Of a DNA stretch of 64,000 bases, positions 32,201 to 44,200 are shown piece after piece. Under the pieces are notes generated by a model that saw nothing but the letters and a program-made list of their open reading frames with translations, ran no database searches and was not told the DNA's origin. This stretch comes from Lepidonotus clava (Eukaryota; Annelida; Polychaeta; Phyllodocida; Polynoidae): NCBI GenBank assembly GCA_936440205.1, contig OW387149.1:29976966-30040965 (forward strand), read 5' to 3'. Every line of letters starts with the position of its first letter. Position 1 is the first letter of the stretch. The translations under genes were made by a program, and so were the position numbers.

Positions 32201-35200
32201 TTCCGCTTCTGGTTCCGTCGCGCTATCTTCCGTACAGGACTCTAAGCAGCATACACCGTTCTCTCCTTTTCGAGGCTTTTCATCCTTCTTCCTGTCGTCG
32301 GGCCGGTAGAAGCAGCCTCTCCTCCCTGGCCGGGAGCTCGAGAAGTTGGTCCACTTGTCTGCTCTGCTTTTCTACCTCCCTCGTCGCCTTTAACAAGTCG
32401 TCTAACTGGTCTTCGTTTTTATACAACACTAGAGTCTGAGCCAGCTGGACGGTTCGGTTGTGTTCGTTGATTAACCTGTCGACTCCCGGGAACTCTCGGG
32501 TGAACGGCCCCAGCGCCGCCGTCGGGAACAGTGCCATTGCCTCGTCGAACGTTTCTGGCTCGCGGCCCGTTTCCAGTGCCATCAGGAACGCCATAGACGC
32601 TGAAGCCATCGCTCTCGTCTTGGCCGTCATCCCTCGCACCTGCCTAGGAGGCCACGCCAGTTGCACCTGGATTGCCTCCCCGGCGTCCCAGTCCCGTACC
32701 GCCCGTGCCGTTACCGGAAAGTGTCCCTGTAAGACCTGTTGAATGGCCTGCGTCCTTAACAACTTGAGTGGTGGCGTTTCTCCAGATGGTCCTGCCGTTG
32801 GTGTCTCCATCCCTATGGACCCGAACACTGAGTCCGAAGCCGCCCCCGACTCGTCCAGTTCCTGCCTATCTGGCTCGTATCCTTTGGTCTCGGCCTGTCC
32901 CAACTCCATGCCTTCCGAGTCCTCTACTTCCGTATCCATGGATTGAGCAGCCGGTATTGTCAGTCTATGCATCATAACTCGTGGTTGTAGTGCTCGTCCA
33001 TCCTTGTCCTCGTCCTTAAGTGGGGTGTCCGGTCCCGGCGGCGATTTCATCCTCTCCGGTGACGGCGGTCCCGGGGTCTCCTCCGATGCCTGCGACCCAA
33101 AGAACGAGCTTCCCAGACTGGCTCAGGTCAAATTGTCTACAGCCGCTCGTGTTTCCGGCTTCTTGAACGCCTCTCTACGGGCCGTTGCCTGTCTCCTGGC
33201 TTCTCGTTCTTCTGCCAATTCCTTCATCATCTCCTCCAATTTACCGTTTAAGGCCGTGATTTGTGTATTGGCGTCCTCCTCGGGTTTCACTGCCCGCAGG
33301 AGGCGGCGTGAGTATCGCTCCTGTATCTCTACCACCTCCACCGCCTCCTCCAACGTCTTGCATCCCTTCTCTGCACACTTCAGCTGAAGGTCTTCCCCAA
33401 CTGCAGCCTGGAACGCGTGTAATGCTGCTTTTTCCTGGCTGGCGTAGTCGTTGGAGAAGTAGGCTCTCGACGCCAACCGCCGGGCGTTATCGGCCAACTC
33501 CTTCGCTGTTTGATTCTTTACGCGCTTCAATCCCGCCAATTCTTGCAGAGCATTGCACGTATCTTTTTCCTGACCGAACCTCCCACGCAACGCCTCTACC
33601 CTCGCCGGGTAACGGAGTCGTTCCCTATCCGGAAGTCCGACAAAGTACATTCGTGCCGTTCCCATCAGCGAAAGAAAGAGCATCGCCGCCTTTTCTTCAG
33701 TCGTCCAACGTCCCAAGTCTGCATACTCCTCGAATTGGTTGATCCATCCCTCAAAGTCCGGTTTTCCATCATACTTTTCCGGTCGTAAACTAAACTTCTT
33801 CAAACTCGCTCCTACCTGGCCGGTCTGCTGTTGTTGAGCTCGCGCATTCTGCTCATCCGTCGGGGTGGACGTTCCCATGAAGTTAAACCGCCTATCCATG
33901 ATGGTCGTGTCCTCCCCTTTGGTCTCGGGTTTCGCACCTCCTTTCTCCTCCCCACCTTCCTTGAAGGCGATGTCAGAATCCATCTGATCGAAGACCGCAG
34001 CTGTCACCATGAGCATCCAATATCGACGAAACACTCAGTACCCACAAGTCCGTATGTGCCTATTTCAGCACCACCGCTGCCACCAGTGTGACGTTCTCCG
34101 GTAAGTCGGGGTTGCCAATTCTTACAGCAGAGGAACGTGGGGATTGTTCGGGTCTCGGGGCGGACGGGGAATCCGGGCCAAGAACCGAGATGTGTTTTTA
34201 GAGTCGTGCCTCGCGCACGAGGGGGGTTGAGCGAATCGGTCGGGAATCGGTGCTCGATGTCAAACGGAGGACTGCGGGGAAGGGAAATTGTGGTAGGGGT
34301 ACGGGTCGGCCGGGGTTCGTCTCGCTCTATCTCCCAGACCAGCATTCACCCCTACCGGGCGGTCCACCCCTCGTTCCCGCTCCGCGGGGCCGTCGGGCCG
34401 ACGGTCGCCTATTGTTTGGTAGCGTGGGGCCGAGCCTGCCGCGCCCTAGTCCCCGCGGACTTCATACCTTCGTTCCGCCCTTCGTGCCTTCGTGCCATGC
34501 TGCGCCTATGCTCTCGGAACGGTTTCGGGCCTTCGTGCCCTACTTCGGTCCTCCGTTCCTCGTTCTCGTTCCTCGGGCCGTCGGGCCCCTACCCTAAATT
34601 TCTCCTATTTATCTCGAACTTCGACTGTTTTATCCTAACTTCTGGTTAATTGCTCGGATCGGCTCATCTTAGCAGTTGTTTCAGGAAAGAAGACACGTCT
34701 GGACACAAGGAGAACTGTTAAAGAACTCTGTTTATTCGGGCCTCACCGCCCCTTTATATACCCTAGAGGTCAGCCCTGATTGGCTGCTTTCAGTCACGTG
34801 ATCTACAACTGACGTCACTTCCGGTTTACATTCTCGTTTCCGGTTTACATATCACTTCCGGTTTACATCTTTCCGGGTCTCGTTCCTTTACATATTCGTT
34901 CCTTTACACTTTCGTTCCTTTACATATTTGTGCCTCTTTTTCGGGCTTTTTACACTTTCGTTCCTTTTACACATTTCGTTCTTTTACACTTTCGTTCCTT
35001 TTACGATCATATATACCTTTTATAATATTACCTTATATTCTCTTATTTTGATCTCTACATATTTGGATGAATAGGCATTCATCACACCTTCTTTAAATTT
35101 GAAGGAATTTTATATGATTTCTCTTAATTTCGTAGCATTGTGCATTTCAGAGTTAAATCTGGATTTTAGAAAAGTGTGATTAAAAACCTATTTTCTCGCT

Positions 35201-38200
35201 TTCATTATTTCATTCAAAATTTTAAACATGATATCAATGTCAAGACTACACATTTTATGGAAGTGTCAATCGCATTTATTTGGAAGCAACCATTCCCAGT
35301 AACACACAATTAAAGTTTTGAAAACGTCTTATTTAGTTTGCAAATAGCATCACACATGTAAGCTTGGGACTTGATAGAAGGTCTTTGTATTGAACAAAGA
35401 TATAAATGTATTTATCTTTTGAGTAACTGAAGACTACCTAGCAAACAAAATCACCTATCCACAACTTTGTCACATCATCACACTTTTATAGCAGCAACAT
35501 TGCAAATTTTCATTGTAATTACATAAAAATGTAGACTCCCAGGTACGATGCTACAACATTGCACATTACGTTGCACCTTCCCATAACCAAAATCTACATT
35601 GTAAATCTTTTGTTGTGGCAACGTCATAAGTCAATGTTGTCGCAACATGAAAATGTAGACTCTCAGGCATGCTGCTACAACGTTATTCACAACATTGCTT
35701 CAGCAACTTTAATATAGCTTTTGATTAGTTAACATGTGCAACAACATTTTTTAGCATTATTGATTTTTTTGAATTCAGTGTAGGCTCACGATATGGAACA
35801 CCTGAAAATGAACAGACAGATAGAAATAAGCCGTAGCATTCAGAATAATTCAAGATTACATTGATTAGCAAATTGTTGCTTGCTTATACCTGTCCAACCC
35901 TCTAAATGGTAAAGTTTAGTTGAGGATATTTGAAGAAAAACGGTTAAAGTCATGGTACATGTGACAGGGGCGGATCCAAGGAAGGGGGGGTCCAGCCTGA
36001 ACCCCCCCCCCCCCCTCCTCTTTTGGTAGGCACTAAAACTTGCCAAAGAGAAAAAAACATCGCACATGTGCGCGTATGCACACACTTTTATTACTTATCC
36101 TATATATGGACCCCCTTTTCGAAATCCTGTATCTGCCCCTGTGTGAGTTGTATCACGCAATATCCGAGATGCCAGCGTAACATAAAAAGAAATTAACATC
36201 TTTGTGGCCTAAAACTTATACGGCCAAAAACGTATATAAATACATATATAAATATGTATGGCTGTCTGAGGAGGAAGGATCATGTGTTTTCAACATATAT
36301 AACTGTACATAAAACACTGAAACGTAAAGTAAAATGGTCGAGTAGAAAATCAATGACCCTGAACTCCTAACATAGTCACGTCGGAAGATCCTAATTCTCA
36401 ATTCATCCTGGTTAAATGGGAAATTCCATGAAGCCAGAATGTATTTAAAACTCGGAATGATTGATATTTTGCACCTTTATTGTATCTGACCCCTCTGGGC
36501 TTGCTGATATTACATGTATGGGCGGGGGTAGCAGCACATGGCCGTGCACACAGCATTTCTTATACTCAGTTATGTGTAGGATAATGGACAAGTAGTAGTG
36601 CATGGGGTGGAATAATGCACGAGCCCGTAGGTTGAGTGCATTATTCCACCCAATGCACTACTACGAGTCCATTACCTGACATAAACCACAAAAGAAAGTA
36701 TCTCATGCCCCTTGGTACCTTATGAACGTCTGAATTCACTACTTAATTCATGATCATTGATATAAAAGTTCACTTTGCTTCTGTATGATCCTAGTGGATG
36801 GCCCTAGACCTCGAAATTCGAAATGGGCATTTTCTTGAATTCAACAGAGTTACACATACCCTAGTGATAATGACATAGGCTTTAGAAATAAAGTGAAAAG
36901 GGGCATAAGAATGTTTTTAATTCCAATGCAACATAAGAAAAAGATAAGAGACAATGACATGTGACATTAGCATTTCTTAAATTTGACATGCAACATTGTG
37001 ATCCCCCCATCAAGAGCCCCCACCTGTGCTCTGACCAGCGATCCTCTACTCTGCAATGAATCACCCTCCCCACTAGAAGTACTAGCCTGTGATCACTCTA
37101 TGAGGATCATATCTATGAAATGATCGTATCTATGAGGAGGTAGAGACCAACCCCTACACTTTTACCGAAGCAGGTGTTCTTTAATGTCCCTGATCTCATA
37201 GGCAGATTTGTGATTACATGTGCCCTGTTTAGCCTAACCAAGAATTTTGATGACCTTGGTTTATTATGAAGATTATTCCTACTGGAACTTTTGTCATTGC
37301 CTTGTTTTTTCATATAACAACATGGAAATTTTTTCAATGGTTACACGTCACAGCTGTCTAACCTTAATATTATAAAAAATCAGCACTGTCTAATTATTTG
37401 GGTATTTTTAGCCATTGTATGGATCAAAACAAACACAGCAGAAAAATTTTGTATCACCCAAAATGTGATAGGTAGATGGGTAGACACATTAAAGGTATCT
37501 ATAAAAAAAACATGCTCTAAGAAAGGTTGACTTTTTCATATTTTTGCAGCCATTTATGAAGCATATGAATCTCACCATAGGAACCTTAGAATCATTTATT
37601 GGATACCTGAGGATGTAGAAGACATTATTGTCTTTCCTTTAAGTGTTTATACAACATTGTAGTCCAATCTTTAATGATTTGATGTGCAAAAGACCTTTCA
37701 TATCATGAATTTTCACATTTACAACCGAATCCTATAGTAAATCCCTGTAGAGAATCTCTGAAATCATCAATTTTTGACCATTTAGAATTTTTAAAGATTT
37801 AGCTATAAGATTATGAATAAACATAACAGCCACTAACATTATACATCATTGTAATCTTCAAGTAAAGACAGATATGCCTGCTAAATTTATTTTCACATAT
37901 CACAAACATTACATTCTTTCTATAGAGCCTCAAATCAGATTGTATGACTTAATAGTAAAAGTTTTTTGTTCTTCTCCAAATTTGGTTCTAAATAGAACGT
38001 TTTTATTCTATGATAAGTTTTACAAAACAAGTCTGGATGGATTGTCCAATGCATTCTGAATCTTATGATATACAAACCCAGGCAAGAAGCGACGTAACAG
38101 AACCGTTCTGCGACCATACCATTTTGGTCGGTTTATAACCCACATAAAACTACGTAACAGTTACGTGATTTTAAGGGGATGTTATGACATCCCATAAAGA

Positions 38201-41200
38201 GAACGTTATAATAACGTTCTATGAACATCAGGTTGGAACCCCCTTACAATGTAACATCACAGTGACGTGCCAATCAGGTCTGGTTGAGACATAACTCAAA
38301 CAGAACGTAACTGATACAAACTAATTATGTATGGTTATGACCAAACCTAAAAAGAATGTAGTTATGACGTGTTGATTAGGTGACATAGAGACCTAACAGA
38401 AAAAGTACATAACTGATACGTACTGACTGAGTGAAGTTGTAATCAAACCTAAAGAGACGTTCTTGTTACATGAGATTTCGACGTTGTAGCGACATCTATT
38501 TGATGGCTCCCAGAAACGTCGCTGCGACCAAAATTGTGATGTCTTTGTGACATTCTAATTAGGTTAGGTCTTTACTATACCTTAACAGAACGTCAAAAGA
38601 ATGTTGTGTTTAGGTTGATCTGAACCATACCTAATGATGATGTCACAGTGACGTTCTTTTAAAGTAAGGTTTCAACCCTACCTAATTGTGACATCACAGT
38701 GACATTGTGATTAGGTTCAGTCTTGACCTCACCTAATCGCCATGTCTCAGTGACGTTCTGATTAGGTTAAGTCACAACATAACTAAATCAGAACGCCACA
38801 AGTACCTTGTTTCCTAGTCTAGCCATAACCATTGATAGTACTGTTTTTCAACACCAGGGGACAGTGCAATACCATTTAAGTTGAGAAAAGGCTAAAGTTC
38901 AAGGTTTTGTGGTTCATATCACTATTTTTCAAATATGTTTAAATGCTTCTGAAACACTATCCTTTATGAAATATCAAACTATCTTCTAGAAAAGTATTTA
39001 TGGTTTAGTTTAATTGTTGGCTGAAATAACTGACCAGTACCATGAAAACACCTTTTTCAATCTTTCACAATGGGATACTGAGTGGGTCTGTCCCCTGGCC
39101 TGATATCTGACATTTGCCAGCTATAGAAAGGGCCTGGGTACACAAGTACTTACTTAAAAGGCCCCAAGTCACTGTGGCCAAAGCTGGAAACCAAGATTTC
39201 TTGTCTTGGGAAAGTTACAGTATGATGTATAGTGTAATGATGGGTCATAGGTGGGTCACAAAATAACCTTAACAGAACCTGTCACAAAATAACATTATTG
39301 GAATATAATTTGGGTTACAATATGATTTTATAATCATGTCACCAGTATGTTATGGTGCAACGTCGCAGCAGTAGTTTCTAATCCACATAATCATTCTTCG
39401 AAAGTTGCAATGTGATGTCGCAGAAACATGTACCAAGAACGTCATTTTGTGACGTTGCAGACTCACGTGATAAGAATGTCATTTTGTGACGTCGCATTGG
39501 AAGTCTCAGCGACGTGATTTGGAGCCATCAAATCTACGTCTTTAGAACGTCGAAATGCGACGTAACAAGAACCAAAAATTGACGTCACAATAACGTTATT
39601 ATAATATTGCATTCTTGCCTGGGAAGTAATACTGTATCTCATTTACCTAGAAAGTTATATGGTTGTTTGAAAAAATGCCTTTTTCCCTAACTTTTAGAGT
39701 CAACCTTTCTTGGTGCATAGGTCTATAGTATGGAGTTAGTAAAGCACACTAAAAAAGGCTTTCATAAATTGCGCTTTTTGTGTTGTTTGATTTCATTTAA
39801 TTTCCTGTGACTCCAATTCTACTCAGTATTTCAGTATTTCTGTCAAACCTTGAATGCCAATCAAAATCAAAGCTTTGGCGATATGGATATTTCTTTACAG
39901 GACTTTATCTTCATGGTGGGGGCTCAGAAACTCCTGAATTTGATAGAAATGGCTTTGCTACTGCCACTGACTCCAGGAACACCATGAGAGATGATCTGGC
40001 AAGGTAAGACACTATGAATTTACACATTTTGATGTTATGCATATTTTGCATATCCTGTAAATGTCTTTAATATGCAAATATAAATCACAGGTGAAACACT
40101 TTTTCTTTTATGGATACAACACAATTAACTACTTAGTAGGTGAAATGTTAAAGATCACGGGGTCTATATTGTGTGAATACCTGAACATTCAGTGGGAAGA
40201 AATCTAATTGATTTACAATAGATATAGTAATAAGTTAATAATTGTCTTTCAATTAAAAAGTAATTATCAATAAACAGAAAATTCACTTTCCCATTGACAC
40301 TATTCTACACAGAAAATATGTTAGAAATTTCAAAGAGCTTGAATTGCATTATGTTGCATGTTTGAAGGATTCGTCAACCACGAGAGAATTTTAGATTAAC
40401 CAAGTGATATATATTATGTTACATCAATTATATATCTTGGATAAGATCATATATACATAAATATTTACCACTATTTACTATAAACACTTATTATGACCTT
40501 CATGATTATGGCTATCATAGTCATCTGTACAAGGCTGGAAAAACAAGTCAGTTTTCTTGGTAAATAGAATAAAGAAAATTCTGATCTGTGTGTATTCATA
40601 TGTATAAATTTTCCATGGTATATCAAAATTCTGCTTGTTCAGTTTTTGTCTAGATCTAAGTTTTGAAATCACACTTTTATTGTGTATCCGGATATGATAA
40701 ATTGATAGCCAACTGATGTGTAGGTCCTGGATTAGCTTTCGAACTGTTTGGTGTGTTATAGGGATATCAACCTTCAATAGCCCTGTTGGCCCTGACTTAT
40801 AACACACTTGATTGTTAATCCTTTTCAGACTCTCTTCCCAGTTAATTATCTACATGCATTTCTAGCAACCTTTGTCAACCTCCTGCTGAAATAAACTTCC
40901 AAAGTTGTTCTGCTGAATACCTTATTCAATTGTTGGTTCCTTTGAACTTTTCCTTCAATTGTATAGTTTTCTGGAGGCAGCAAGTTCTCGGAACATTCTT
41001 GTCTTTCTGTCCCTGTGGGATGGATTTGTGGAACCTATAGACGTATTTCTTGGTTTGATCAGGAATGTCAACAAACTCCAGGCATACATAGATAAGGTAC
41101 AATAACAATTAATTATAGATCTTTTTGACTGTCTGCAAGTAATTTAGAAATACAGAATTGATTATATGGATTTTGAACTGTGTAACAGAATGCAGTAATC

Positions 41201-44200
41201 TCAAAGAGAAACATAAAATCATCATAGAATGTGAAATGTAAATGCTTAGAGATTGTGTTTTTTGTAAATGTGTTGAGATATATGAATTGATGTAATCAAA
41301 TGTGGTGAAAAGCACAAATGCATGCATCGCTGATGTTCAATTCAATAGAAAAAAGATATAGTGAAATGCAATCTCAAAATCCCTTGAGATAACTATACAT
41401 AAATATACAACTTCTAGGATAATTATATTTCTGGTAAGTATTTCATCTGTTTTTATAGGTTCTTAAGCCTCTAGTGGGGGCTCTACAGAACCAACCAGCC
41501 CTCGGTGGATGGGACATCATAAATGCACCAGAAGGTCTTATTGACAAAAATCTGTATGACCCAGATCGCTGCTTCAATACAGTGCATCTAAGGGACACTG
41601 GTACAGGCTGGCTGGGAACCAACATACCAATGAAACAAATACTCATTTTTATAAATCTGCAAGTTGCTGCAATAAAGGTAAACAGTTTCCCTTTTAGAAT
41701 AGCACGTACTATTCACATTCTAAAGCCCCATACCCACTTGGCGACTATACCGTCACGCGGCGGCGAGCAACTGGCAGAATTGGCAGTGAAATCGCCGGGC
41801 GACTAGGATCGCCCAGCGACGGCCTGTTGGTATAGTGCAGATTCTGGGCGATGGCCAACGGAAACAGGATCACTGGGAAAATCACCCATAAAACTTGCCT
41901 GATATGACCATCACCGGGCGACGGCGACAGCTTTTCTTCTCGTCGTCCGCTGCCCAGCGATGGTAAAGTCGCCTCGTGGGTATGGCCCTTTACTCTCCAC
42001 ATTGCAGCTTCAATGTGGCCTAAACCCAACCATGATACATATATCCCTTTTAGGTTACTGTATGTAAAATGCTTTAAAGCAGACAGAAGTAGTCAATGAG
42101 CATTATTAGTTGTGCCTAATGCCTATTTTAGACCAGGTCTGAGAATCTGCCTCTTAAGCAAAGGCCCAATGTGCATTATGAGGCCTAGACCTAAAGGGTA
42201 AATAAGGTTATAAGTAAAAGTAAAAAGGGTTAGGAGTAACATTTGTATTCACATTTTCACATGCAGTTTTGCCAATCTATAGTTTATTGCTGCCTTATGT
42301 ATACAAACAATTACCCTTTCACAGGGTTATGGTAAAGGATACTTAAGTGGCGTTTATACCACGTTCGGGAGAGGCCCAGTGGACGCCGCCATCTTTGATA
42401 AGGGAGGGTCCTGATTGGCTGAAAAGTCGCGCTTGACCCCCGAAATCTAGTGGCGGGAAAGGACCACGCATGCGCAGATATAAACTCCCGACTGCGGTAT
42501 AAAGCACGCATAACTAGATAGGTTTATAGAATATATTATGTACCACTACCAGGATAAGTTGTGAATACTAACTGGACACTGCAATTCATTATTTTTGGTG
42601 TTTTCCACAATGGGCAGTATTTGGGGTGTATAAATTGGTTACTGGTTATATTATTATATATACCATTGCTTAAATATGTTATGAATACTAACTGGGTACT
42701 GTCATTCAATTTTTTTTGGTGTATTGGCACAGTGGGCAGTATTTGTGTATACTGCGTACCTTGCTTTACTGTGTTAAATATTTTTCTCCTTATTTTGTGA
42801 ATTCTGAATGGATTTGCATGATTATTTTTTGAATGTCAGGTAAAATAATGCAGTCTGATTAAAATTAATGAAGGTAGTGATTAGAGTCCTCATTTAAGAG
42901 AAAATAATGAATATTAGGGAAAACTGCTTGACACAGTGTGTGCATAATCAATACATTGGGATCCTGCACACTTTGCTCGACTCGTAATTTCCTTTTTATT
43001 TTCTGTGTGACACATAAAATATGGTATATGATATAAGGAAACCTAGCCTAGTTTTACAGAATGACTCTGAATACTCAGTGGGACACCAGAAAAATTACAG
43101 CCCTCAGCCTAGCAGCCTCAGGCAGTAATATTTTGATGCTCACCTTGTATTTAGGTCATACTGTCAGCCTCTTCATGACAACATGAATATCAGGTCAGAA
43201 AAAGAAGATAACACAAGGTAATCAAATTATACAAGGAAGTTTCATGCCATTTCCCTGTTATAAACTGACAAGTTTAGAGTTTTTTAGCAATCTTAGAATC
43301 ACTTCCTTAAGATAAAACCTGTATGACATTACCAATAAATCTGAATGACTTCAAAAATTAAAGCATAATCTTCAATAGTTTTGGATATTTGGGGATTTGA
43401 ATAAGCCTCCAGTGGCACAGTTAGGGATGTAGGTAGGCCAAAAGAGGACTATTCCATGTAATGAATACCTGCAATGCCAAACACTAAACGAGTGAGTAAA
43501 GGCTGAACCCTTTATTAATTTTATTGTATGTTGCAGTCTGTAAATCAGTCTATGTTGACAACAGTTACAGTGGTGTATGAAAAAACAAGCACTGATAACT
43601 TTGGGTACACCAACCACTACAAGGATTCGTGAGTATATGACTTTTCTTAAGTCTCATATTCTTACTTTTATTTCTAGATAAGCGACTGAATATTTTTTTA
43701 AATATTTTATTCTATCTCTCTTTACAGAGCTCTTCCGACAGCGTCCAATATACATGATCAAAAATATCAGTGTATACAGTCATACCAGCATACATTAGTA
43801 TCAATATTCAAACGAAAAACATATATTTATAAATAAAGTTTGTGGCCAAATAAGCATATGCTTATGTGTTTGCATCAGCAATAATATCAAGAATTACATA
43901 ATCACATCAACTAATTCAATATTATTCAATGCACGCTTAAACTCAATGATTGAATCTGAGCTTTGCACAATCACATCCAATTGATCCCAGAGTCTACAAC
44001 CCAAATAATATGGGCTTTTCAACACTCTTGTACTGTCTGTATAAGGCCTATACAGCTTCACTTTGTCATGTGCCCTTAATGTAACATTCGGCCGCACATC
44101 ATCAACATTTTCAGAAATTTTACTCAATTTATACATTCGGCGCAACATTAACATTCTTCGTCTATCCCTCAATTTTAACAAATTCAACTCTATATGCAAC

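Larger units (their letters stand above)
27274..35086 (-). mobile_element. Pol-less relative of the 13.7 kb retroelement, antisense in intron 1
   Basis: A reverse-oriented LTR element, 7.8 kb, with 1,000-bp LTRs at 34087-35086 (5' in element sense) and 27274-28273 (3'). The flanks are ACTT and CCTT, a 4-bp duplication with one mismatch. Parts present: a primer-binding-like site, a gag-like frame, the C-terminal part of ORF3, the antisense splice-like region, the tandem array and the polypurine tract. Pol is absent, so this is a broken, non-autonomous copy with large internal losses plus duplicated internal blocks. The two LTRs differ by about five bases by eye, so insertion is recent. It sits in intron 1 of the mannanase-like gene on the opposite strand. 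Confidence 0.92.
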
